From Halodesulfurarchaeum sp. (lineage in GTDB: Archaea > Halobacteriota > Halobacteria > Halobacteriales > Halobacteriaceae): 8,919 nt of DNA. The stretch lies in assembly GCA_018334775.1 (NCBI GenBank), contig JAGXLJ010000030.1, positions 1 through 8,919 of the forward strand. Direction: 5' to 3'. Both the position numbers and the translations under genes were made by a program. The notes under the pieces were generated by a model that saw nothing but the letters and a program-made list of their open reading frames with translations, searched no databases and was not told the origin of the DNA. Positions 1 to 8,610 of this stretch are shown one piece after another; position 1 is the stretch's first letter, and the number at the start of each line of letters is the position of its first letter.

Positions 1-675
1 GGGATGATCGTTGGCGGAACCTTTCTTGCGGTCACAGGGGCGATTTATGGATTTTTCGTTGCCGGTATTTTCACTGCAATGGATATCATCGCTCACTTGG
101 ATGTTGTTCGATACGTCGTTGCGGTGTTCGCGATCGGATTTGCGGTCGTAAGTATCAAGGATTACTTCTTTTTCGGCGAAGGCGTCTCATTTACCATACC
201 GGATCGAGTGAAACCAGACGTCTATCGAGGGCTGCGGGAGGCGGTTCAAACGGACGGCACACTCTCCACGATTTTCGCGACTGCTGTGATGGCTGGCGGT
301 GTTGCGCTGATTGAGCTTCCATGTACGTCTGGTTTCCCGGTCGTTTGGAGTAACTTGGTGGCCGTACACGATCCCTCGAAGGGGATTTTCGGTGCGTTGG
401 TTTTGGTCTATATTTTGCTGTATCTGGCCGTCGAGATCGTGATTATTGGAGCGGCTTGGTATTCGATGGATCGGGTCCCGTATTCGGAAATACATGGACG
501 ATTCCTCAAGTTGTTTGCTGGTGTAGTTCTCTTGGGGTTGGGTATCGCGATGGTAATTCGCCCTGAAATTCTAGAGAATGTTAGGGAAACAGTCATGTTG
601 TTCCTCGGTGCCGTGATTTTCTCAGGTTTAATTGTGTGGGCCGAATCGGTGGTGCGGGAGAATTCGGTCGTCTGA
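1..675 (+). CDS. CcdA/DsbD-type membrane thiol-disulfide transporter, 5' partial
   Basis: This is the C-terminal part of a polytopic membrane protein that fits the CcdA family, which carries reducing equivalents from cytoplasmic thioredoxin across the membrane. The frame is open from the first base. The ATG at 4 is probably internal, because CcdA proteins have a first membrane segment with a redox Cys that is missing here. Counting from that ATG, hydrophobic segments lie at about 3-30, 35-56, 88-120, 128-153, 166-186 and 197-216. The fourth-segment motif ELPCTSG holds Cys107, the only Cys visible, and matches the second redox cysteine position of CcdA. A basic loop (about 57-87) separates the two halves. 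The thioredoxin lipoprotein gene follows after 47 bases, which supports a joint redox role. The last hydrophobic segment may be one more than in a minimal six-helix CcdA. Confidence is good for the family but not for the exact substrate; cytochrome c maturation is only one possibility. Confidence 0.8.
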   Translation, partial: GMIVGGTFLAVTGAIYGFFVAGIFTAMDIIAHLDVVRYVVAVFAIGFAVVSIKDYFFFGEGVSFTIPDRVKPDVYRGLREAVQTDGTLSTIFATAVMAGGVALIELPCTSGFPVVWSNLVAVHDPSKGIFGALVLVYILLYLAVEIVIIGAAWYSMDRVPYSEIHGRFLKLFAGVVLLGLGIAMVIRPEILENVRETVMLFLGAVIFSGLIVWAESVVRENSVV

Positions 676-722
676 ATAGATTGGCGGGGGTTTTTGAGGG
701 ATAACTGGCCTACTATTGATTG

Positions 723-1187
723 ATGGCCGAACGTCGGGTAAGTCGAAGGGGATTGCTTGCGGCGGGTTCGGGACTGGCTCTCAGTGGGGTTGCTGGGTGT
801 TTGTCATCGAACGAGACCAAAGAGGCTCAAGAACCGTTTTACGGGTGGGATGAAGAAGTAACGGAAGACGTCATCGTGTATTGGTTCTGGGGTGCGTCCT
901 GTCCGCATTGTGAAAATATGATGCCATTCATGGAGGGGTTAGCAGATCGTAAAAATGTGGGTGTCGTCGGTTTGGAGGTGTATAATAACGAGGACAATCG
1001 CCAACGAATGAAAGAGTTTATCGATGGTTTTGGGGTCGATCAAGAGGCTGTCCCGATGACATTTATCGGCTCGAATTACTGGATCGGCTACGGTGATGAA
1101 ATAGTGGCAAAAATCAAGGCCAAGATCGATGAGTGTTTAGATGAGGGGTGCCGGGATACGAGAGATATCGTCGCCAATCAGGATTAA
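723..1187 (+). CDS. Tat-exported lipoprotein thioredoxin-like protein (CPHC)
   Basis: A 154-residue extracytoplasmic thiol-disulfide protein. I chose the ATG at 723; a TTG just before it at 720 would add one residue. The N-terminus has a twin-arginine signal (SRRGLLAAG, Arg8-Arg9), a short hydrophobic core and a lipobox ending VAGC, with the lipidation Cys at 26. Export folded through Tat and lipid anchoring is therefore expected, as is common in haloarchaea. The thioredoxin fold follows: a beta-strand leading to WGASCPHC (redox Cys60 and Cys63), then the EAVPMTFIG segment with the expected cis-proline at 111. The C-terminal helix carries a further pair, Cys138 and Cys143 (CLDEGC). The gene follows the CcdA-like gene by 47 bases and probably shares its transcript. 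I infer that CcdA reduces it and that it passes electrons to an unknown outer-face substrate. G+C and third-position G/C are lower than in most downstream genes. Confidence 0.87.
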   Translation: MAERRVSRRGLLAAGSGLALSGVAGCLSSNETKEAQEPFYGWDEEVTEDVIVYWFWGASCPHCENMMPFMEGLADRKNVGVVGLEVYNNEDNRQRMKEFIDGFGVDQEAVPMTFIGSNYWIGYGDEIVAKIKAKIDECLDEGCRDTRDIVANQD

Positions 1188-1335
1188 CGCTGGTCTGCGA
1201 CGTGCTCAATTTGTTTGATGCTGGCCGACGTCTCCCGTGTGCGGGGCAATATCCTCCACTTTGTCGGTTACATTGCGGCAGACGGTGCTGATCAATCTAC
1301 GACCAGGGAGGGGGACCGGGCTCAGCCATCCGTCG
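1188..1335. other. Convergent intergenic region between thioredoxin and Bat-like genes
   Basis: No gene is supported in these 148 bases, where two convergent genes end. A T-rich patch (1206-1217) lies shortly after the thioredoxin stop and could help + strand termination. A small stem CCCG/CGGG with a TGTG loop lies at 1234-1245 and has no T-run after it on either strand. Base composition changes here from the A+T-richer left segment to the G+C-rich remainder. Confidence 0.5.
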
Positions 1336-2922
1336 TTAGCGGTCGAAGTACGCCGTAATGAGTTTGCGTTCGGCCGCCCGGAGATGCTGGTGGAACGTCG
1401 ACGGGTGAATGTCCATCGCACTGGCCAGACTCTCTCCCTCGACGCTTCTGGGCCACTCGAAAAACCCGCTGAGGTGGGCCTTTTGAAGTGCCTCGAGTTG
1501 CCGGTCGGTGAGTTCCTCGGTCACCGCTTCACGGAACTCCGGTCCGCGCTGCCCGCCACTCGTTCGCTCCCGAAAGGCAAGCAATTCGGTCCCGTCGTAG
1601 CCGTCACGGAACCGACCGACGACCGTGTTGGCCATGTGCTCGGAGGCAGCCCCAAATCGGAGTCTGACACTTGACGGGGTCGCGGACAGGCCATCGAGCC
1701 GAACGGCGTCCTCCACGAGCGAACGGGACAGCGGCCCCTCCGGAACAGTCCACTCGACGACAGTCTCCTCCGAACCACCGATCAGCGTGATGTCGGGGGT
1801 TCGGGAGACCGCATCAGCAACGGCGGCCGCCGGGACGTCGCCCAACCGCAGCAATAAGGTCGGATCGCCATCGGAGACCGCGACTTGCCCGTCCGCTGTC
1901 ACCTCACTTGAAAGCGTGTCCGCGAGTTCGACCAGCGGCATTGTTGGATCGGCGATTTCCAACCGTGTTTCGATAACCGTCTGTGCGCCGGTGAGACTGA
2001 CCCGTTCGAGCGCGTTTATCGCTGCGCCAGTGGCCTGGCCGACCGCTTGCATTACGACGGTCTCTCGCTCGTCGAACAGGTCCGTCTGGCTGGTCGCGGC
2101 CGCAAGCACACCGTACACCGTGTCACGATACTGGAGCGGGATCAGCGCCGTTGCAGCCACTCCACCCAGATCGCTGAAATAGTCCGCTGACTCCGTAACG
2201 AGCTCCACCGACCCTGACCCGACCAACTCGGAAAGCGGCGATGACTCCCCGTCCGGGACTGAGATTCCCCCTGCAGGCTGGTTGGTCCCTGCGACCGGTC
2301 GAAGCAGCCCCGTCGACGGGTTGTATTGACCGAGCCAGGCCGCCTCGATGTCAGGCTGGTCGGCAAACCGCTCTGCAATCGTCGATTCGAGGGCGTCCCG
2401 AGAGTCCGAGTGAATGATCGCTTCGGCGATCGCCGGAACAAGCGAAGCGACCCGCGAGAGGACGTGATCGAGGGTCTCCCGTTCGGCCGCAAGCGCCAGT
2501 TCGGCCTCCTTTCGGTCGGTCACGTCCGCCTGGTAGCCCACGAAGTACCGGGCCGACCCCGAGTCGTCCCAAATGGGGGCGATCTCGATCCGGTTCCAGA
2601 ACAGTTCGCCGTTCTTCCGGTAGTTTTTGATCTCGACGGCGGTCTCCGCTTCCTCTGAAACCGCCTGGCCCATCTTCGCGACCGCCTCCTGGTCAGTGTC
2701 CTCGCCCTGAAGGAACCGACAATTGGTTCCCAGAATCTTGTCCCGATCGTAGCCGGTGATGTCGAGGAACGATTCGTTGACGTAGATCAACGGGTTGTCC
2801 GGGAGCATCGAATCGGAGATCGTGATCCCCACCGGGGCGCCGTCCATTGCGTCTTCCTTGAGATGGAGTTCCTCCTCGACGGAGAGTTGCTCTATCTGTG
2901 CCTCGGCAGGTTGCTCAACCAT
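1336..2922 (-). CDS. LOV-GAF-HTH10 Bat-like transcriptional regulator
   Basis: A one-component sensor-regulator of the bacterio-opsin-activator (Bat) family, 528 residues from the ATG at 2922. A GTG at 2931 would add three residues; I prefer the ATG. Domains in order: a PAS domain of LOV type (about 23-138), a GAF domain (about 155-305), a family-specific middle region (about 312-455) and an HTH-10 DNA-binding domain (about 469-522, with LTDRQ and the recognition segment STFHQHLRAAERKL). The LOV core is intact: GTNCRFLQ with the flavin-adduct Cys at 68, Asn100 and Asn110 in NYRKNGELFWN, and Gln131 in YFVGYQADVTD. By family knowledge this predicts FMN binding and blue-light adduct formation controlling DNA binding. 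The regulated genes are not evident, and no opsin gene is in the window. The protein is soluble, acidic, and has no membrane segment. The gene diverges from the small zinc-protein gene and converges on the thioredoxin gene. Confidence 0.92.
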   Translation of the reverse strand: MVEQPAEAQIEQLSVEEELHLKEDAMDGAPVGITISDSMLPDNPLIYVNESFLDITGYDRDKILGTNCRFLQGEDTDQEAVAKMGQAVSEEAETAVEIKNYRKNGELFWNRIEIAPIWDDSGSARYFVGYQADVTDRKEAELALAAERETLDHVLSRVASLVPAIAEAIIHSDSRDALESTIAERFADQPDIEAAWLGQYNPSTGLLRPVAGTNQPAGGISVPDGESSPLSELVGSGSVELVTESADYFSDLGGVAATALIPLQYRDTVYGVLAAATSQTDLFDERETVVMQAVGQATGAAINALERVSLTGAQTVIETRLEIADPTMPLVELADTLSSEVTADGQVAVSDGDPTLLLRLGDVPAAAVADAVSRTPDITLIGGSEETVVEWTVPEGPLSRSLVEDAVRLDGLSATPSSVRLRFGAASEHMANTVVGRFRDGYDGTELLAFRERTSGGQRGPEFREAVTEELTDRQLEALQKAHLSGFFEWPRSVEGESLASAMDIHPSTFHQHLRAAERKLITAYFDR

Positions 2923-3015
2923 CGATACCACCCCGTGGGTCCCGGCCCGGCTCAGGACGATTCCCCTTCCAGCAGCTAATCCCTGTCAGCATCATCCGTC
3001 CCTACAAGCCCGGCC

Positions 3016-3025
3016 AAAATAAACA
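3016..3025. promoter_or_regulatory. A/T-rich box in the bat-like / zinc-protein divergent region
   Basis: The only clearly A/T-rich patch in this G+C-rich divergent spacer is AAAATAAA, read as TTTATTTT on the - strand, a reasonable archaeal TATA-like box. For the - strand regulator it would imply a leader of about 70 bases. For the + strand small gene it sits about 48 bases before the ATG, implying a leader of about 20 bases. It could serve either direction or both. No strong BRE can be assigned. Confidence 0.35.
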
Positions 3026-3068
3026 TCCAGGCGGTACCGTTTTCCTCGCGGATAGGAAACACACCAGT

Positions 3069-3247
3069 ATGGGCGTCGAGACCGTTCAGTGTCCGACCTG
3101 TAACGCCGACGTTCGCGTCGGCCTCCCGCAGGGGAGCGAGATACAATCGGTCCAGACCGAAGCAGAAAGAGCGTCGACCGAGCGAACGAAGACCCGGCCC
3201 CTTTCCTGTCCCGAAAGCCACGAGTTTGCCGTCCAGTTTACGGTCGG

Positions 3248-3251
<4 letters not shown>
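3069..3251 (+). CDS. Small putative zinc-binding protein, haloarchaeal hypothetical
   Basis: A 60-residue protein of unknown function. The frame stays open upstream to a start at 2898, but that extension overlaps the 5' end of the divergent regulator and reads as unstructured, so I start at the ATG at 3069. Potential metal ligands are Cys8 and Cys11 (CPTC) near the N-terminus, and Cys47 and His51 (CPESH) near the C-terminus. That is a CxxC...CxxxH arrangement compatible with a treble-clef or zinc-ribbon-like fold. A polar, charged linker (about 22-45) lies between the two halves. There is no signal peptide or membrane segment. The stop TAA overlaps the TAA of the convergent site-2 protease by two bases. 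I recognise the general style as a small conserved haloarchaeal protein, but I assign no function or family name. Confidence 0.72.
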
Positions 3252-5017
<1,766 letters not shown>

Positions 5018-5062
5018 CGTGATACGAGGCCGCGATAAGGAAAGGCGTTCGGATTGTGACCC

Positions 5063-6760
5063 TCAGCGTTCGCGCCGCAATCGGGCCAGGACGAACTCCT
5101 GATCGAGTTTGCCGAGGAAGGTCCCGAGTTTTGGGCCCTCGGGCTGATCGAAGAACAGGCGATAGCCCGTCTCGAAGAAGTCACTCACCTCGATGTCGTA
5201 TTCCCGGGCCGTTTCGTAGATCTCGCCCTGTATCTCTTGGGGGCTCGCACCGCTCTCGATGAACTCGGCCAGGGCGTCTAGGGCTGCAACGGTCGACTCC
5301 TTGATCTCGACCTCGGGCATCGACTCTCGCTTGAGGTCGTAGTTGAAGGCGTTATCCGTGCGTCGGGCCCATTCCCGAGCCCGCTCGACACGGTCCAATG
5401 CCCCTTCAATAGCCCACTCTGGTGCGTCATCGGGAATATGACCTTCACGCCTGGCTATCTCCTCTCGAAGCGCCGAATCCTCGGTCATGCCGAGCACGGC
5501 GGCAAAGCTGAACGGGATTCGGACCCGTTCCGGACGAATCTCCTCGACGAGGAGCGGGTACACCCGCTCCGCCCTGGCCTGCTCGTCCTCGTCAACCTCG
5601 TTTTCGCCGAAGTATGTCGCCTCCAATCGGTCGAACTCCGCGACCAGTTGGTCAACGTGTTCGATCGAGAAATCCCGGGCCTTCCGCGGGTTCTTGCTGA
5701 AGAAATACCGGACAACCGGGGCTTCGAGGAACTCCAAAACCTCGGAGACGAGGATCACGTTCCCCGCTGAAGAGGAAAACGGCGCCCCGTCGAGCGTAAA
5801 CCATTCGTAGACCATCGGAATCGGGGGCTCGGTATCCAGCACCGTGCGGCCGATATCGACGCCGCTGGGCCAGGACCCTTCAGCGTGGTCCTTTCCGAAC
5901 GGCTCGTGGTCGACGCCCAAGAGCTGCCACTGGGCCGGCCACTCGAACCGCCATGGCAGTTTCCCCTCTCGAAGCGACACCGACCCCTCATGGCCACAGC
6001 CTTCGATCGTCCGATCGCCTGCTTCCATGTCGGTACACCGGTAAGAGACTCGCCCGGCCGCGAGATCCACATCCGTCACCGTTTCGGTTACTTTGCCACA
6101 TTCCGAGCAGATCGGATTGAAGGGGACATAATCCTCATCCACCTTGTTCTGATAGGCCGAAAGCACTTCTCGAGCCGTTTCCATTCGCTCGAGAAAGGTT
6201 CGAGTGACTGCTTCGAAGGAGCCATCCTCGTAGCGGGCCGTATTCGAGATCATCTCGACGGGAATGTCAAGCAGAGTCGCGGAGCGCTCGACGAGTTCGG
6301 CGAAGTGGGCCCCATACGAATCGCAGCACCCGAACGGATCCGGAATATCAGTGTAGGGTTTCCCGAGATTCCGACCGAGTGCGCCGGCGTTGACGTCGCC
6401 CAAATCGACGATTTCGCCGTCGAGAGCGGCTAATTTCCGGGGAAGTTTCCGGAGAGGGTCTCGATCGTCACTCGTGAACACCTGCCGGACGTCGAATCCA
6501 CGCTCGCGGAGCACTTCCGCGACGAAGTAGCCCCTGACGATCTCGTTCATGTTCCCGAAGTGTGGGACACCTGACGGGGAAATTCCTCCTTTGATGACGA
6601 TCGGTTCAGCGGGTTCCCGGTCGAGAATCCGGTCGGCGACCACGTCAGCCCAGAAGTCCCGCCGAGCGTCGGACGCAGCCAGAATGTACGGGTCGTCCAA
6701 TTCGGGCCGGCTCTCGCCGTCCGACTCCGCCGTCTCGGTAGTGTCCCCGGACACGGTCAC
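5063..6760 (-). CDS. lysS: Lysyl-tRNA synthetase, class I
   Basis: A 565-residue class I LysRS, the archaeal type with a Rossmann-fold catalytic core, which attaches lysine to tRNA-Lys. The HIGH-equivalent motif is PHFGN (66-70), within SPSGVPHFGN. The KMSKS-equivalent loop reads FSSSAGN (328-334) and lacks the usual lysine. Four cysteines, Cys218 and Cys221 (CSEC), Cys242 and Cys255, form a probable zinc-binding insert. The C-terminal part (about 360-565) is the alpha-helical tRNA-binding cage, and the protein ends in a basic tail. The start is GTG at 6760, which overlaps the pyrH stop in the four bases GTGA; this translational coupling supports the choice. The acidic N-terminal stretch of about 20 residues is typical of halophilic proteins. 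The site-2 protease follows downstream on the same strand. Confidence 0.96.
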   Translation of the reverse strand: MTVSGDTTETAESDGESRPELDDPYILAASDARRDFWADVVADRILDREPAEPIVIKGGISPSGVPHFGNMNEIVRGYFVAEVLRERGFDVRQVFTSDDRDPLRKLPRKLAALDGEIVDLGDVNAGALGRNLGKPYTDIPDPFGCCDSYGAHFAELVERSATLLDIPVEMISNTARYEDGSFEAVTRTFLERMETAREVLSAYQNKVDEDYVPFNPICSECGKVTETVTDVDLAAGRVSYRCTDMEAGDRTIEGCGHEGSVSLREGKLPWRFEWPAQWQLLGVDHEPFGKDHAEGSWPSGVDIGRTVLDTEPPIPMVYEWFTLDGAPFSSSAGNVILVSEVLEFLEAPVVRYFFSKNPRKARDFSIEHVDQLVAEFDRLEATYFGENEVDEDEQARAERVYPLLVEEIRPERVRIPFSFAAVLGMTEDSALREEIARREGHIPDDAPEWAIEGALDRVERAREWARRTDNAFNYDLKRESMPEVEIKESTVAALDALAEFIESGASPQEIQGEIYETAREYDIEVSDFFETGYRLFFDQPEGPKLGTFLGKLDQEFVLARLRRER

Positions 6761-7476
6761 TCACGCTCCCAGGCGGGCAGACTCGTCCGGTTCCCATCGG
6801 GTGTAATGTCGGTTCCGTCGTGGGCCCCGCGAAGGACTGCGTCCACCACCCGTTTGGGCTCCGTTCCATCCAGGACGATCGTGCGCATTCCGGACCGTTC
6901 TATCAGTTTCGCTGCGAGCAGGTCAACCGGTGCGGAACTCCCGGCGATCAATTCCGTGTCGACGATAACGTCGACGAGGTCCGCCGGCGTCATCGAACTG
7001 ATGTGTTCAGCTTGGTCGTCTTGGTCCGGGTCCGCCGTGAACACGCCCGGGACGCTCGTCGCATAGACAAGGAGGTCGGCCTCCACATACTCCGCGAGTG
7101 CGGCTGAAACCGCATCCGTCGTCTGACCGGGTGTCACGCCCCCCAAAACCGGGATGTCCCCGCGCCGCATCGCTTTAAGCCCGGCTTCGTAGCTTTCGAC
7201 CGGCGTCGGCGCGGCCAGACCGTCCAACGCTGCGATGAGCAGCCTGGCGTTAAGTCGCGTGACCGAGATGCCAATATCGTCGAGGGCGATCTCGTTTTCA
7301 CCCAGTTCACGAGCGGCCTCGATGTAGTCTCTGGCAATCGAACCCCCGCCCACAACGATTCCGAGTTCAACCCCGGCCGCCTCCAGTTGTTCGATGGCCT
7401 CGGCGTTGGCTCGGATCGACTCCTCGTCGAGGTCCGGCGCGAGCACGCTGCCACCGAGAGAAACCACTACCCTCAT
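6757..7476 (-). CDS. pyrH: UMP kinase, archaeal type
   Basis: A 239-residue amino-acid-kinase-family enzyme that phosphorylates UMP to UDP with ATP, feeding UTP and CTP synthesis. The start is ATG at 7476. The frame runs open up to 7545, but the domain begins exactly at MRVVVSLGGS and a TATA-like box sits about 29 bases before it. Visible motifs are SLGGS (6-10) at the phosphate-binding N-terminus, VVGGGSIARDY (41-51), the PGQTTDAV segment (116-123) that binds substrate, and VPGVFTADPD (142-151), the loop before the nucleotide-binding region. Length agrees with the short archaeal UMP kinases. It is the first gene of the pyrH-lysS pair, linked by a four-base overlap. It is divergent from the moaE-like gene, with about 100 bases between the two starts. 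Confidence 0.95.
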   Translation of the reverse strand: MRVVVSLGGSVLAPDLDEESIRANAEAIEQLEAAGVELGIVVGGGSIARDYIEAARELGENEIALDDIGISVTRLNARLLIAALDGLAAPTPVESYEAGLKAMRRGDIPVLGGVTPGQTTDAVSAALAEYVEADLLVYATSVPGVFTADPDQDDQAEHISSMTPADLVDVIVDTELIAGSSAPVDLLAAKLIERSGMRTIVLDGTEPKRVVDAVLRGAHDGTDITPDGNRTSLPAWERE

Positions 7477-7501
7477 TGCCGCCAGTTTACCCGGTAGCGC
7501 T

Positions 7502-7508
7502 CTTAAGG
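7502..7508 (-). promoter_or_regulatory. TATA-like box for pyrH
   Basis: On the - strand this reads CTTAAG-like sequence centred about 29 bases before the pyrH ATG at 7476, the spacing expected for a leaderless haloarchaeal transcript. A short perfect palindrome, TACC-C-GGTA (7488-7496), lies between the box and the start and could be an operator, though that is speculative. Confidence 0.5.
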
Positions 7509-7545
7509 ATTGGTATGTTCGGCCCGAAACCGCCGCGTACGACAC

Positions 7546-7553
7546 CTACAAAC
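7546..7553 (+). promoter_or_regulatory. Possible TATA-like box for moaE
   Basis: CTACAAAC is centred about 27-28 bases before the ATG at 7577. That spacing fits a leaderless transcript starting at this ATG rather than at the ATG 12 bases upstream. The match to an archaeal TATA box is weak. Confidence 0.35.
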
Positions 7554-7576
7554 CGAGGGCGCTCATGCGTGGGGAC

Positions 7577-8356
7577 ATGCACGCGCTGGGAATTGTCACG
7601 GGACCGACCGTCGAGCCCGACACCGTTCTCGAACCCCTGCTCGACCAGCTCGAAGACCGTGGCCGGGTCGGCGTGGTACGGAAAGGAGAGATGGCCCCGG
7701 ACCGAACCGTCTACGAGATTGGCGATGAGGGTTGGTCGGCCCGGGGATCCGGTCTCGACGCCGAGGATGCGCTGTCTTCCCTCGCCGAAACGCATGACGC
7801 CGCTTTGATCGTGGGGTTCCCCCAAGCTGACGTGCCCCAGATGGCCGTCGGAGAAACCGAACTCGATGAGCCAGCAGTCGCGTTTTCTGATCCAGGGGCG
7901 GTCGAGCCAAGGACAGCGATCGAAGCGATGGAGGGGTGCGAGCCGATTGAAACCCTCGAAAGTCTCGTCGCGACGGTCAAAGCGTCCCCGAGGGCCGAGT
8001 TGTCTGGTGCGATCGCAACGTTCACTGGGCAGGTCCGAGCCAAAGAAACCGTTGATGACGAGCCGACGGAGTCCCTGACCTTCGAGAAATACGACGAGGT
8101 GGCCGCTGAGCGGATGGGGGAGATCGAAGAAGAGTTGACCGATTGGGACGGTGTTCACGAGGTCGCGATGCATCACAAGGTCGGCCGGATAGAACGCGGA
8201 AACGACATCGTCTTTGTCGTCGTCCTCGCGGGCCACCGCGGGCAGGCCTTCAAAGCCGTCGAAGCGGGAATCAATCGGCTGAAAGAGGCGGTCCCGATTT
8301 TCAAGAAGGAGACGACCGTCGAAGCGGAATTCTGGCGACACGAACGAGAGCCCTAA
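7577..8356 (+). CDS. moaE: Molybdopterin synthase large subunit MoaE with N-terminal MobB-like domain
   Basis: A 259-residue two-domain protein. The C-terminal part (about 130-259) is MoaE, which with the sulfur-carrying small subunit MoaD inserts sulfur into precursor Z to make molybdopterin. It shows GAIATFTGQVR (144-154), the FEKYDEVAAERM segment (169-180), and AGHRGQAFKAV (218-228). Lys236 and Lys243, in RLKEAVPIFKKE, keep the seven-residue spacing of the two active-site lysines of MoaE proteins. The N-terminal part (about 1-110) resembles MobB, a P-loop domain, but the expected GxxxxGKT is replaced by GPTVEPDTV, so nucleotide binding is probably lost. I chose the ATG at 7577 because MHALGIV begins the first beta-strand directly; ATG at 7565 would add four residues. 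The gene is divergent from pyrH. In the haloarchaeon Haloferax volcanii, the MoaE lysines are known targets of the ubiquitin-like SAMP1, so a similar regulation is possible here. Confidence 0.9.
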   Translation: MHALGIVTGPTVEPDTVLEPLLDQLEDRGRVGVVRKGEMAPDRTVYEIGDEGWSARGSGLDAEDALSSLAETHDAALIVGFPQADVPQMAVGETELDEPAVAFSDPGAVEPRTAIEAMEGCEPIETLESLVATVKASPRAELSGAIATFTGQVRAKETVDDEPTESLTFEKYDEVAAERMGEIEEELTDWDGVHEVAMHHKVGRIERGNDIVFVVVLAGHRGQAFKAVEAGINRLKEAVPIFKKETTVEAEFWRHEREP

Positions 8357-8370
8357 GAAGTGGGATAATC

Positions 8371-8385
8371 CGTGGCAGAGCCACG
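8371..8385. repeat. Perfect inverted repeat (hairpin) after moaE
   Basis: CGTGGC and GCCACG form a perfect six-base-pair stem with a three-base AGA loop, starting 14 bases after the moaE stop codon. No T-run follows, so it is not a classic terminator. It could stabilise the 3' end of the mRNA, aid termination or be a remnant of a mobile-element end. Function is unknown. Confidence 0.55.
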
Positions 8386-8509
8386 AGAACAGTCCGCGCG
8401 CTTGCTTGCTTCGTCCGCCAGGGAGCCAAAACCGATGGTGATGCCGGAATATCGTGGGTGAAAGTATACTGTCACAAAAGAGGGGGATAGGCCAGAGTAC
8501 CGATTAAAT

Positions 8510-8536
8510 CGCTTGATAAAATGTCTAAGCGTTTTT
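8510..8536 (+). terminator. Possible terminator: weak stem followed by five T
   Basis: CGCTT (8510-8514) pairs with AAGCG (8527-8531), with one further G-U pair possible, around a loop of about 10-12 bases. TTTTT follows at 8532-8536. U-rich tracts are the main archaeal termination signal. The location, about 155 bases past the moaE stop in an A+T-rich stretch and ahead of the next promoter, fits termination of moaE. An 11-base palindrome CGATT-A-AATCG overlaps its left edge (8501-8511). The stem is weak. Confidence 0.4.
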
Positions 8537-8610
8537 CGACCAGGTATGAAATGAAGTAAAAAGTTCCAAACAGTCGTGAATGGACCCAAAATTGTACGAA
8601 CCGTCACCCC

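Noticed and set aside
1237..1674. A 145-residue + strand frame antisense to the 3' end of the Bat-like gene
   Set aside because: It overlaps the HTH-10 coding region, which is clearly real, and shows no domain of its own.
2898..3068. N-terminal extension of the small zinc-binding protein
   Set aside because: It would overlap the start of the divergent regulator and cross the only promoter-like box. The residues look like translated spacer.
7477..7545. Upstream extension of pyrH by 23 residues
   Set aside because: It precedes the conserved kinase N-terminus and would place the TATA-like box inside the coding sequence.
7487..8341. A 284-residue open frame antisense to moaE
   Set aside because: Long antisense frames are common in G+C-rich haloarchaeal genes because of codon bias. 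The moaE frame has clear motifs and this one has none.
8387..8470. Possible tRNA or box C/D small RNA after moaE
   Set aside because: No T-loop GTTCRA motif or cloverleaf could be found. GTGATG resembles only part of a C box, and no D box follows.
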